In this document: positions 1-6,527 of the stretch, one piece after another | How positions within the stretch are numbered: position 1 is the stretch's first letter | Layout of the letters: each line of letters opens with the position of its first letter | Assembly (NCBI GenBank): GCA_023391015.1 | Contig: JAEWBT010000020.1 | Coordinates: 1-9,519 of the forward strand | DNA length: 9,519 nt | Reading direction: 5' to 3' | From: Bacteroidota bacterium | Lineage (GTDB): Bacteria > Bacteroidota > Bacteroidia > Chitinophagales > Chitinophagaceae | Program-made: the position numbers and the translations under genes | Notes under the pieces: generated by a model | Told to the model about the DNA's origin: nothing | The model's database searches: none | The model's input: only the letters and a program-made list of their open reading frames with translations

Positions 1-72
1 CGGGTGAAAGCCGTTTTGGCGGTCGAAAAAACCGCCGTAGAGAAAGGAACCGTTTTGATTGAAATGGAATAA
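1..72 (+). CDS. C-terminus of a probable biotin/lipoyl carrier domain protein (partial)
   Basis: The frame starting at base 1 is open for 23 codons and stops with TAA at 70-72. The visible tail contains VEKGTVLIEME, preceded by VKAVLAVEKTA. It resembles the last strands of a biotinyl/lipoyl domain (compare the common ending 'V..VLV..GD.VEKGQVLI.LE'), as in biotin carboxyl carrier proteins of acyl-CoA carboxylases. The modified lysine motif (MKM-like) would lie upstream of the window and cannot be checked. The stop overlaps the next start by one base (TAATG), which implies co-translation with the DUF4476-like gene. The product would be a cytoplasmic carboxylase subunit or domain if the assignment is right. 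The assignment rests on 23 residues, so a lipoyl domain or another hammerhead-fold protein is also possible. Confidence 0.5.
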   Translation, partial: RVKAVLAVEKTAVEKGTVLIEME

Positions 73-995
73 TGAAAAGCCTTTTTTTAACCCTCACGCT
101 GGCTTTGCTGGCCTTATTTTCCGGAAACTCCGCCCTTGCGCAGCGGTTTAGCTACGTCTATTTGCAGGGCGACAAACAAACGCCGATTTACGTGAAGCTG
201 GAAGGCGAGATGCTGCCCCGCTATGGCCAGAACTATGCCCTGATTTCGCGGCTTGCACCGGGGGCGATTAATGTGGAAGTGCTTTTTCAGCAAAACAAAT
301 TTCCCTCCCAGAAATTCACCATTCTGGTACCCGAAGACGGACAGCGCAGCCTGCTGCTCACCCAGCGGCCCGAAGGCTGGGCGCTCTACGACCTGCGACA
401 AGGCTTCTATATCCCCGCCGGAAACATCGCCTCGGAAGACCGCTACAACGCGCCCAACCGCAACGTAGAAAAAGAGCCCGAAGCGCCGCCGGTAACCGCT
501 GCCCAAACGCCCGATTTTGAGGAAGCGCCCGTGCCCAAACCCATTGTTCAGGCCAACGGCGAGCCGGAATTTATCCCTGATTTAGAGCTGTCGCGCGGCG
601 GTGACAAGCCGGTAAGGAAAACGACGCCCAAAAAAGGTGGTTCGGCCCGTGTTCCCGATCCCGTTCCTGCTCCCATCCCAACGGAATCCACCACAGGTGA
701 GGAGACTTGCGCGAAGCAGATGAGTATTGATGATTTCAGTACGTTTTACGGGCAGGTGCTGGCCCACGCCGGACTGGAGGAACGCCTTACATTCCTGATG
801 GACAGCGAAGTGTGCCCCACGCCTTATCAGGCGCGCATCATTGCCCGCAGCCTCACCGGCGACGCACCGCGGTTGCGTTACCTCGGTCGCGTGGTACGCC
901 GCAGCAAAGTTCCTAAGACCTTTTTGCCCCTTAGCAATGTATTTGATGAGGAAGCTTCTATTGAAGCCTTCCGCAAAATTGTTTCCCAATTATGA
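72..995 (+). CDS. Exported DUF4476-like protein
   Basis: The 307-residue protein has a clear signal peptide: MKSLF, a hydrophobic core of Leu/Ala to about residue 18, and a likely cut after ALA (residue 23). It is therefore periplasmic or surface exposed. Residues about 25-118 look like a beta-rich domain (YVYLQGDKQTPIYVKLEG, LAPGAINVEVLF, KFTILV) typical of Bacteroidota DUF4476 proteins. Residues about 130-210 form a Pro/Glu/Lys-rich, probably disordered linker. Residues about 213-307 are an alpha-helical domain with Cys213 and Cys248, a Q-x-x-I-I helix and a short F..L..VF tail, which fits DUF4476. No enzymatic motif is visible and the family function is unknown. The start is fixed by the signal peptide and by the TAATG overlap with the upstream gene. 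The stop overlaps the lipoprotein start (ATGA), so the three genes are probably translationally coupled. Confidence 0.8.
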   Translation: MKSLFLTLTLALLALFSGNSALAQRFSYVYLQGDKQTPIYVKLEGEMLPRYGQNYALISRLAPGAINVEVLFQQNKFPSQKFTILVPEDGQRSLLLTQRPEGWALYDLRQGFYIPAGNIASEDRYNAPNRNVEKEPEAPPVTAAQTPDFEEAPVPKPIVQANGEPEFIPDLELSRGGDKPVRKTTPKKGGSARVPDPVPAPIPTESTTGEETCAKQMSIDDFSTFYGQVLAHAGLEERLTFLMDSEVCPTPYQARIIARSLTGDAPRLRYLGRVVRRSKVPKTFLPLSNVFDEEASIEAFRKIVSQL

Positions 996-1510
996 AAAAA
1001 GCCTTTGTAGCCCTTCCTTTTTTGTTTTTGATTGCCTGTAAAGACAACGCAACCTCGCCGCTGGTGGGCGAATGGCAGGCCGTTTCCCTTCAAAACCCGC
1101 AGGTGGATGCTATCCTAGAACAGCAAAAAATGCTGCTGGACACGATGACGCAATTGCCGGAAGCACCGTCCTACGGCATGGCCGAAGAAATAAAAAGCTT
1201 AGATACGTTTAAGGCCCGTGGCTACCGCGAGCTGGACGTGATGCGCCAATACTACAACGACGCTGCCACCGAAACGAAGTTTGCATTCCGGAAAGACAGC
1301 GTGGCCATTCTTACGTTTCCGCAAGGCGCCGACAGTGCCCGCTACTCGCTGGAAGGCGACAGCGTGCTGGTGCTCAATGAGCGCGCCCTGAAAAGCGTAG
1401 GCGAAGAGCGCCTCGTAATGCGGATTGAAAAGCTCTCTGCCGACTCCCTGACGCTGACGGTCCCGGACGCGAACACCCAAAGCGTGATGCGGTTCCGGAA
1501 AGTGAAGTAA
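992..1510 (+). CDS. Small lipoprotein, lipocalin-like
   Basis: The 172-residue protein starts with a lipoprotein signal: MKKAFV, hydrophobic FLFLIA, then Cys16 in the lipobox LIAC, followed by KDN. It should be lipidated on Cys16 after signal peptidase II cleavage and anchored in the cell envelope. After the Cys comes SPLVGEW, the opening strand usual for lipocalin-like lipoproteins of Bacteroidota. A charged helical insert follows (about 35-85), then alternating beta strands (TKFAFRKDSVAILTF, ARYSLEGDSVLVLN, LVMRIEKLSADSLTL, SVMRFRKVK). The family function is unknown. The ATG overlaps the preceding stop as ATGA, so it is the distal gene of the unit entering the window from the left. It contains two TTCCGGAA words, both read as Phe-Arg-Lys. 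Confidence 0.75.
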   Translation: MKKAFVALPFLFLIACKDNATSPLVGEWQAVSLQNPQVDAILEQQKMLLDTMTQLPEAPSYGMAEEIKSLDTFKARGYRELDVMRQYYNDAATETKFAFRKDSVAILTFPQGADSARYSLEGDSVLVLNERALKSVGEERLVMRIEKLSADSLTLTVPDANTQSVMRFRKVK

Positions 1511-1538
1511 CAGGCGTTAGGGATTAGGTTTTTCTGTG

Positions 1539-1561
1539 GAGACCAAGGTATGCCTGGTCTC
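1539..1561. terminator. Strong hairpin after the lipoprotein gene
   Basis: GAGACCA (1539-1545) pairs with TGGTCTC (1555-1561). Inside it, GG pairs with CC around a TATG loop, with A1546 bulged, giving about 9 base pairs. It lies 28 bases after the lipoprotein stop. No T-run follows, so it is at best a rho-dependent terminator, a 3'-end stabiliser or a processing site. Confidence 0.4.
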
Positions 1562-1644
1562 TGCTCCTATCTACGATTTCTGAAAGAAACACTCAAAATC
1601 CATCGCCCTCCGTTTTAGCAGCGGCACAATACGCCGCCCCCGTT

Positions 1645-1652
1645 TATCTTTG
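1645..1652 (+). promoter_or_regulatory. Bacteroidota-type -7 box of pdhB
   Basis: TATCTTTG matches the TAnnTTTG -7 consensus used by the primary sigma factor of Bacteroidota. No good TTTG-type -33 element stands at the expected distance. Transcription would begin near 1658-1660, leaving a leader of about 30 bases before the ATG at 1689. An in-frame TTG at 1650 lies inside this box and so cannot be the start. Confidence 0.65.
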
Positions 1653-1688
1653 CCCACCTTTATCCCAAAACAAAGAACATACGATTTT

Positions 1689-2690
1689 ATGGCTGCTGAT
1701 ACCAACCTTCGGTCCATTCCGTTTCGCCAGGCGCTGCGCGAAGCCATGCAGGAAGAAATGCGCCGCGACGAGCGCGTGTTTCTGATGGGCGAAGAAGTGG
1801 CCCAATACAACGGCGCTTACAAGGTGAGCCAAGGCATGCTGGAAGAATTTGGTCCCAAGCGCATTATCGACACCCCGATTGCCGAACTGGGCTTCACAGC
1901 GATTGCCGTTGGCGCGGCCTCCAACGGCGTGCGCCCGATTGTGGAGTTTATGACCTGGAACTTTGCCGTGCTGGCACTGGATCAGATCCTGAACCACGCG
2001 GCCAAGATGCGCTCTATGAGCGGCGGTCACTTCGGCTGCCCCATCGTATTCCGCGGGCCCAACGGCTCTGCCGGTCAACTCGGCGCGCAGCACTCCCAGG
2101 CGTTTGAAAGCTGGTACGCCAATATTCCCGGTATTAAAGTTATCTCCGTTTCCAATCCCTACGACGCAAAGGGGCTTTTGAAAAGCGCCATCCGTGACGA
2201 GAATCCAGTGGTTTTCATGGAAAGCGAAGTGATGTATGGCGACATGGGTGAAGTTCCGGAGGAAGAATACCTCATCCCCATTGGCAAGGCCAAAGTAGTA
2301 CGCGAAGGCAAAGACGTAACGATGGTTTCTTTCAACAAAATGATGAAAGTGGCCCTCAGCGCGGCGGAAGAACTGGAAAAAGAAGGCATTAGCGCCGAGG
2401 TGATTGACCTGCGCACCATCCGCCCGCTCGACTGGCAAACGATTATTGAAAGTGTGAAGAAAACCAACCGCCTGGTGATTGTGGAAGAGCAGTGGCCGTT
2501 TGGCTCCGTCAGCTCCGAGATTGCGTATCGGGTGCAAAAAGATGCGTTTGATTTCCTCGACGCGCCGGTGCGCCGCATTACCTCTACCGATACCAATATG
2601 CACTATGCGCCCAACCTAGTGGCCGCAGCCCTGCCCTCCGTTCCGAAGGTGGTGAAGGCGGTGAAGGAAGTAATGTACGCCGTGAAGTAA
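1689..2690 (+). CDS. pdhB: Pyruvate dehydrogenase E1 component, beta subunit
   Basis: The 333-residue protein, a normal length for the family, is the beta half of the heterotetrameric thiamine-diphosphate E1 that decarboxylates pyruvate and acetylates the lipoyl groups of E2. Visible family blocks are GEEVAQYNGAYKV (34-46), the cofactor-proximal DTPIAELGF with Glu66, VEFMTWNF, the Q-L-G-A-Q-H-S-Q loop, NPYDAKGLLKSAI, and the C-terminal transketolase domain (EVIDLRTIRPLD, VEEQWPFG). The start at 1689 is chosen because the upstream frame overlaps the promoter and the protein then begins a few residues before the conserved region. The alpha subunit (pdhA) and the E2 gene are not in the window, so pdhB stands alone between a promoter and a terminator. 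A branched-chain oxoacid E1-beta is the main alternative, but the motifs fit pyruvate better. Confidence 0.93.
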   Translation: MAADTNLRSIPFRQALREAMQEEMRRDERVFLMGEEVAQYNGAYKVSQGMLEEFGPKRIIDTPIAELGFTAIAVGAASNGVRPIVEFMTWNFAVLALDQILNHAAKMRSMSGGHFGCPIVFRGPNGSAGQLGAQHSQAFESWYANIPGIKVISVSNPYDAKGLLKSAIRDENPVVFMESEVMYGDMGEVPEEEYLIPIGKAKVVREGKDVTMVSFNKMMKVALSAAEELEKEGISAEVIDLRTIRPLDWQTIIESVKKTNRLVIVEEQWPFGSVSSEIAYRVQKDAFDFLDAPVRRITSTDTNMHYAPNLVAAALPSVPKVVKAVKEVMYAVK

Positions 2691-2717
2691 AGGCTGGAAC
2701 GAAGTTTGATATTTTAG

Positions 2718-2749
2718 AAAGGAAGCACCGAAGGGTTCTTCCTTTTTTT
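2718..2749 (+). terminator. Intrinsic terminator of pdhB
   Basis: AAAGGAAG (2718-2725) pairs with CTTCCTTT (2738-2745). One C/T mismatch and an inner ACC/GGT pairing close a GAAG loop, and the right arm runs into seven consecutive T (2743-2749). It begins 28 bases after the pdhB stop. Confidence 0.85.
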
Positions 2750-2750
2750 A

Positions 2751-2762
2751 TTTTCCGGAAAA
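2751..2762. repeat. 12-bp perfect palindrome TTTTCCGGAAAA
   Basis: This is an intergenic copy of the TTCCGGAA word extended to a 12-base perfect palindrome. It lies between the pdhB terminator and the start of the 73-codon gene, 12 bases before its ATG. It could be only one more member of the dispersed word or an operator-like site. Confidence 0.6.
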
Positions 2763-2774
2763 TCCCCTTTCCCC

Positions 2775-2996
2775 ATGAGCAGTGCATTTGTAAAAGAAGA
2801 AGACGGCCAGTGGCTGCATGACATCGACTTTACCCTGCCCGCCCTCATCAACTACCTGACGCGCGAAAACAACGGCGTGCGGGTCTATGAAAAAAGCCGG
2901 AAGACCGACGCGAAAACAGGCCGCGAGGTGCTTTCCATGAGCAACGGACTGGATTACGGCGTGGATGAGGCCGGACGCTGGGCCATTATCTGGTAA
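2775..2996 (+). CDS. Small conserved-looking hypothetical protein (73 aa)
   Basis: The product is 73 residues, has no signal peptide or membrane segment, and is probably a compact cytoplasmic protein. It starts MSSAFVKEEDGQWLHDI, followed by a helix (TLPALINYLTREN), a strand (GVRVYEKS), a Lys-rich turn, and strands containing SNGLDYGVDE and RWAIIW. I do not recognise a named family, though its composition and regular secondary structure look like a real gene. It is the only reasonable coding frame between the pdhB terminator and the convergent UbiD gene. It has no recognisable promoter box: the upstream DNA offers only a CT-rich stretch and the 12-base palindrome at 2751-2762. A second TTCCGGAA palindrome follows its stop. 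Confidence 0.65.
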   Translation: MSSAFVKEEDGQWLHDIDFTLPALINYLTRENNGVRVYEKSRKTDAKTGREVLSMSNGLDYGVDEAGRWAIIW

Positions 2997-3010
2997 GATA
3001 GTTTCCCCAA

Positions 3011-3022
3011 ATTTCCGGAAAT
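3011..3022. repeat. 12-bp perfect palindrome ATTTCCGGAAAT
   Basis: This is a second intergenic copy of the TTCCGGAA word, a 12-base perfect palindrome between the convergent ends of the 73-codon gene and the UbiD gene. No T-run accompanies it, so it is not a standard intrinsic terminator. Confidence 0.6.
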
Positions 3023-3040
3023 AACACCTCTGTTGCAGCA

Positions 3041-3060
3041 GCTACCCCCCTTCGGGGCCG
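3041..3060. repeat. C/G-rich hairpin fragment, possible decayed dispersed repeat
   Basis: GCTACCCCCC (3041-3050) followed by TTCGGGG gives a CCCC-TTC-GGGG hairpin (3047-3057) just past the UbiD stop. The same GCTACCCCCC string is read on the minus strand at 6555-6546, inside the repeat cluster upstream of glyA. This suggests two remnants of one dispersed intergenic element. The match is short and C-rich, so it is tentative. Confidence 0.35.
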
Positions 3061-3062
3061 CG

Positions 3063-4895
3063 TTACCCGAATTTTTCCAGACTGCCGCCTTTCCGGAAAA
3101 AACGCTCGATGGCTTTCTCCACCGCCGGGTCTTCCACCAGGGGCGGCGCATGGTGGGGCTTGGTGCGCGCGTCGATGATCAGCGGGCCGGTACAGCCCCA
3201 GTGTTTCTTTTCGGTGAAAGCACCCACGCCATAGATATCCGCAGCCGGGTCGCTTTTGGTGAAGGTGGCCCACAGGAAATTCCGGAAATGCTGGGCCAGA
3301 AACGCGGCGTCATCGCAAACCACCAGCAGGGCAATACCTTTCAGCGCGTCTGCTTCCCCGGACAGCGCATTTCCAAACGCTTCCAGCTCGCCCGCCGCCT
3401 TGCCTTTCTCATAAGCCTTTCCGCTCAGCGCCACCACGCCCGGCATCACCAGGTGGGTTTCGGGAAACAAAGGATTTTCTTTTAGGATTTGGGGAATTTC
3501 TCCCCCCAGTTCCCGCACCGGAACATCCACCGCAGCCAGCACCACTTTACTGCCCTGATTGAGGCTCTCGCCGGAGTAATCCAGCGTGTCAATGGTGGTT
3601 TTGGTGTAGAAGTGCACGTCGCGCCGGAAATCCAGCCGCTCCAGCATGTATTTCAGAAACGCCTCCGGCGCGTGGGTGGAAAGGCCCGGCGCTTCCTGCC
3701 CGATAAACAAAAACTTGGCAAGCGAAAGCTGGCCGGTACCGAGGCAGTGATTGGCAATGGTGAGCAGCTCTGCCGGTTGGCGCGTGGGGGCATAGGGCGT
3801 GTAGCGTTCCTTCCCAATGGCAAACAGCAAGGGGTGAACGCCCGCCGCATCCACGGCGTACACTTCTTTCAACCCTGGAATCTCAGCGGGCAGGGCGTCG
3901 CCGGTAATCTCGTGGATGAGCTCGCCAAAGCGGGTGTCTTCCTGCGGTGGCCGTCCCACCAGCGTGAACGGCCAAATTGCCCCTTTCCGGGCATACACCT
4001 TGTGGACTTTCATCAAGGGGAAATCATGCGTCAGGCTGTAATAACCGAGGTGGTCGCCAAAAGGGCCTTCGGGTTTTACCGCGCCTTTCGCCACCGTTCC
4101 GGTAATCACAAAATCGGCGTCGGTGGAAAGGCAGAAGCCATCGCGGTAGGTGTAGCGGAAGCGCCGTCCGGCCAGCAGCCCGGCAAAAAGGGTTTCACTG
4201 AGGCCTTCGGGCAAGGGCATCACGGCGGCGACGGTGTGCGCGGGCGGCCCGCCTACGAAAATGCTCACTTTTAGGTCTTCGCCCCGTGCGTCGGCTTTGG
4301 TTTGATGCACGCCAATGCCGCGGTGGAGCTGGTAGTGCAGCCCGATTTCTTTATCCAAAACATAGTCATTTCCGGAAAGCTGGATGCGGTACATGCCGAT
4401 GTTAGACTGCCGGATGCCGGGCTTTTCCACGTCTTCGGTATAGACCTGCGGCAGGGTTACGAACGCGCCGCCGTCCATCGGCCAGTGCCGGATGAGCGGC
4501 AGGTCGGAAATTTGCACTTCTTCATACAAAACCGGCGCTTTTGCGGGATTCTTCAGGGGCAAGGCGCTGATGGCAGCCAGCCCGGTCTTCAGGTGGGCAA
4601 GGGGGCGGCGCAGCGCACCCATCGGGTCGTTTTTGAGATGAACGGCGGCCTTGACGCTTTCCAGCGTGTCGCGGAAGATGAATTTGCTGCGCCCCAGCGT
4701 GCCAAACAGGTTGCTGCATGCCCGGAACTTGCTGCCCCGTACTTTTTCAAACAAAATGGCCGGGCCACCCGCGTCGAAGATGCGGCGATGCACGGCGGCC
4801 ATCTCGCCGTCGGGGTCAATTTCTTCGGTAACGCGGACGAGTTGTCCGGCTTTTTCCAGATCCAAAAGGCATTCTTCCAGCGATGCGTAAGCCAT
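3063..4895 (-). CDS. UbiD-family prFMN-dependent decarboxylase, long (about 610 aa) form
   Basis: The 610-residue protein belongs to the UbiD family, which uses prenylated FMN (made by UbiX) for reversible non-oxidative decarboxylation. It is full length from MAYASLEECLLDLEKAGQLVR. Family marks are NIGMYRIQ with Arg170, EGPFGDHLGYYS with Glu276 and Asp281 (the usual catalytic Glu-Arg-Glu/Asp set), TFTKSDPAADIYG (about 545-557) and a PLIIDAR..PHHAPP tail. It is longer than the roughly 500-residue UbiD of enterobacteria and close to the longer forms often annotated as menaquinone-pathway (MqnL-like) decarboxylases, but the substrate cannot be read from sequence alone. The start at 4895 matches the family N-terminus. 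The frame extends 61 codons upstream, but that part is low in family character and crosses the glyA terminator. No ubiX or other quinone gene is nearby. Confidence 0.85.
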   Translation of the reverse strand: MAYASLEECLLDLEKAGQLVRVTEEIDPDGEMAAVHRRIFDAGGPAILFEKVRGSKFRACSNLFGTLGRSKFIFRDTLESVKAAVHLKNDPMGALRRPLAHLKTGLAAISALPLKNPAKAPVLYEEVQISDLPLIRHWPMDGGAFVTLPQVYTEDVEKPGIRQSNIGMYRIQLSGNDYVLDKEIGLHYQLHRGIGVHQTKADARGEDLKVSIFVGGPPAHTVAAVMPLPEGLSETLFAGLLAGRRFRYTYRDGFCLSTDADFVITGTVAKGAVKPEGPFGDHLGYYSLTHDFPLMKVHKVYARKGAIWPFTLVGRPPQEDTRFGELIHEITGDALPAEIPGLKEVYAVDAAGVHPLLFAIGKERYTPYAPTRQPAELLTIANHCLGTGQLSLAKFLFIGQEAPGLSTHAPEAFLKYMLERLDFRRDVHFYTKTTIDTLDYSGESLNQGSKVVLAAVDVPVRELGGEIPQILKENPLFPETHLVMPGVVALSGKAYEKGKAAGELEAFGNALSGEADALKGIALLVVCDDAAFLAQHFRNFLWATFTKSDPAADIYGVGAFTEKKHWGCTGPLIIDARTKPHHAPPLVEDPAVEKAIERFFRKGGSLEKFG

Positions 4896-4898
4896 AGG

Positions 4899-4906
4899 CA
4901 AAGAAA
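4899..4906 (-). promoter_or_regulatory. Possible -7 box abutting the UbiD start
   Basis: Read on the minus strand this is TTTCTTTG, one base off TAnnTTTG, ending three bases before the ATG at 4895. If used, the transcript would start at or inside the start codon, so it would be leaderless. A longer mRNA starting elsewhere in 4907-5045 is equally possible. The rest of this 186-base gap holds only the glyA terminator. Confidence 0.3.
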
Positions 4907-5045
4907 CGACGGGCGGGATGGAATGTTCGGGCAGGACGGGCGGGCAACGGCTATTTCGGTCCTTATCTTTTGTCATTTCGCCCAAAGACGGAACCTTGGA
5001 AGCAACCTGTGAGGCCCCGTTCCGGGATAAAAAAAGTCCGTAAAG

Positions 5046-5075
5046 AAAAAGCCCCGGCGTCTGGCCAGGGCTTTT
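5046..5075 (-). terminator. Intrinsic terminator of glyA
   Basis: On the minus strand AAAAGCCC-T-GGC pairs with GCC-G-GGGCTTTT around a CAGAC loop. That is a 12-bp stem with one T-G wobble, and the right arm continues into a TTTTT run. It begins seven bases after the glyA stop and separates glyA from the downstream UbiD gene. Confidence 0.85.
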
Positions 5076-5081
5076 CAAAAC

Positions 5082-6386
5082 TTATCCTTCTGCTTTCCGC
5101 TCCGGATACAGCGGAAAGCCTTCCATAAACGTGTTGATTTCTTCCCGCACCGCAGCAATCACGCTTTCGTCATCGGCCCCCATCAGCACGCGGTCCACCC
5201 AGTCGCAGATTTTCTGCATGTCGGCTTCCTTCATGCCGCGCGTCGTTACCGCCGGAACGCCGATGCGAATGCCGGAGGTGATGAACGGCGATTTGTCGTC
5301 GTAGGGAACCATGTTCTTATTGAGGGTGATGTCGGCCTTGACGAGGGTGTTTTCGGCTTTTTTTCCGGAAATCCCTTTGTTGCGCAGGTCGATGAGGATG
5401 AGGTGGTTATCTGTTCCGCCGCTCACGATGTGGTAATCTTTCTCCACAAAAGCCTTCGCCAGCGCCTGTGCGTTTTTTTGCACCTGCTGCTGGTATTCTT
5501 TAAACTCGGGCTGCAAGATTTCGAAGAAGGCAACGGCTTTGGCAGCAATCACGTGCTCCAGCGGGCCGCCCTGAATGCCGGGGAAAACGGCGAGGTCGAG
5601 GAGCTGGGTCATGGTGCGGATTTCGCCCTTGGGGCCGGTGATGCCCCACGGGTTGGGGAAATCTTCCTTCATCAGGATGATGCCGCCGCGCGGGCCGCGC
5701 AGGGTTTTGTGGGTGGTGGAGGTTACGATGTGGCAATGCTCCAACGGCGAATCCAGCAATCCGGCGGCAATAAGGCCGGCAGGGTGGCTCATATCGCAAA
5801 GCAGGATGGCCCCGATTTCGTCGGCTACCTTGCGGATGCGGGCATAATCCCAATCGCGGCTATATGCCGAGGCCCCGCAGATAATCATCTTCGGCTTGTG
5901 TTCCCGCGCCTGCGCTTCGAGCATCTCATAATCCACCCGGCCATCTTCTTTTTTCACCCCATAAAACACGGGATTGTAGAGTTTTCCGGAAAAATTGACC
6001 GCCGAGCCGTGCGTCAGGTGGCCACCCATGCTCAGGTCGAGGCCCAGGATGGTGTCGCCCGGTTGCAGGCAGGCGAGAAACACCGCCGCATTGGCCTGTG
6101 CGCCGCTGTGGGGCTGCACGTTGGCCCAGGCGCAATTAAAAATTTCCTTTGCACGGTCGATGGCCAGCTGTTCGCTTTTATCCACCACTTCGCAGCCGCC
6201 GTAGTAGCGCTTGCCGGGATAGCCTTCGGCATATTTGTTGGTCATCACGTTACCCATCGCTTCCATCACCTGCATAGAGGTAAAATTTTCCGATGCAATC
6301 AGCTCGAGGCCGCGCTGCTGCCGGTGGTATTCTTCGTCGATGAGGTGGAAAAGCTCGGTGTCGCGCTGGGATGTATTGGTAGCCAT
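5082..6386 (-). CDS. glyA: Serine hydroxymethyltransferase
   Basis: The 434-residue PLP enzyme interconverts serine plus tetrahydrofolate with glycine plus 5,10-methylene-tetrahydrofolate, the main entry to one-carbon units, in the cytoplasm. Family marks are LIASENF (29-35), NKYAEGYPGKRYYGG (50-64), QPHSGAQAN (91-99), the CDMSHPAGLIAAG block (198-209), the PLP lysine Lys227 in STTHKTLRGPRGG, and VFPGIQGGP (267-275). It has an insertion around 240-262 (NPWGITGPKGEI) of the kind seen in Bacteroidota SHMTs. The start is the ATG at 6386, where the family N-terminus begins. The frame stays open 80 codons upstream only because it runs through a 7-bp tandem array that encodes a repetitive STIHYPL string, so those codons are not counted. 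The length is normal and no key residue is missing. Confidence 0.96.
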   Translation of the reverse strand: MATNTSQRDTELFHLIDEEYHRQQRGLELIASENFTSMQVMEAMGNVMTNKYAEGYPGKRYYGGCEVVDKSEQLAIDRAKEIFNCAWANVQPHSGAQANAAVFLACLQPGDTILGLDLSMGGHLTHGSAVNFSGKLYNPVFYGVKKEDGRVDYEMLEAQAREHKPKMIICGASAYSRDWDYARIRKVADEIGAILLCDMSHPAGLIAAGLLDSPLEHCHIVTSTTHKTLRGPRGGIILMKEDFPNPWGITGPKGEIRTMTQLLDLAVFPGIQGGPLEHVIAAKAVAFFEILQPEFKEYQQQVQKNAQALAKAFVEKDYHIVSGGTDNHLILIDLRNKGISGKKAENTLVKADITLNKNMVPYDDKSPFITSGIRIGVPAVTTRGMKEADMQKICDWVDRVLMGADDESVIAAVREEINTFMEGFPLYPERKAEG

Positions 6387-6394
6387 ATGTAGGG

Positions 6395-6402
6395 CGAAGA
6401 TA
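6395..6402 (-). promoter_or_regulatory. Candidate -7 box of glyA
   Basis: Read on the minus strand this is TATCTTCG, which matches TAnnTTTG except for one T-to-C change. It ends eight bases before the glyA ATG and abuts the 7-bp tandem array. Any -33 element would therefore lie inside the array, where no TTG is present. Confidence 0.4.
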
Positions 6403-6406
6403 AAGA

Positions 6407-6511
6407 GATAGTGGATAGTGGATAGTGGATAGTGGATAGTGGATAGTGGATAGTGAATAGTGAATAGTGAATAGTGATTAGTGGATAGTGGATAGTGGAT
6501 AGTGGATAGTA
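6407..6511. repeat. 7-bp tandem array, 15 units of GATAGTG
   Basis: Fifteen consecutive 7-base units fill exactly 105 bases. Seven GATAGTG units come first, then three AATAGTG, one ATTAGTG, three GATAGTG, and a last unit ending in A instead of G. On the minus strand the unit reads CACTATC, a type of intergenic simple repeat I recognise as common in Bacteroidota. It lies 21 bases upstream of the glyA start codon. There is no spacer between units, so it is not a CRISPR. The block of A-starting units in the middle shows local homogenisation by slippage. Confidence 0.95.
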
Positions 6512-6527
6512 GGAACTGACAGGAATT

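Noticed and set aside
1650..1688. A TTG start for pdhB at 1650
   Set aside because: The codon lies inside the TATCTTTG promoter box and would be upstream of the transcript start.
1644..2603. A 319-codon minus-strand frame opposite pdhB
   Set aside because: It is the antisense shadow of a well conserved enzyme. Its sequence has no family features, and it begins and ends with no promoter or terminator of its own.
3489..5012. Plus-strand frames of 261 and 236 codons opposite the UbiD gene
   Set aside because: Both overlap the conserved decarboxylase, have shadow-like composition, and share its codon rhythm on the opposite strand.
4896..5078. A 61-codon N-terminal extension of the UbiD protein
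   Set aside because: It overlaps the glyA terminator, shows no family similarity, and the family N-terminus begins at the ATG at 4895.
5403..6392. A 329-codon plus-strand frame opposite glyA
   Set aside because: glyA is unmistakable on the minus strand. The antisense frame lacks any family motif.
6387..6480. A glycine or other riboswitch upstream of glyA
   Set aside because: The stretch before the start is short and then becomes the simple 7-bp array. No paired aptamer core is visible.
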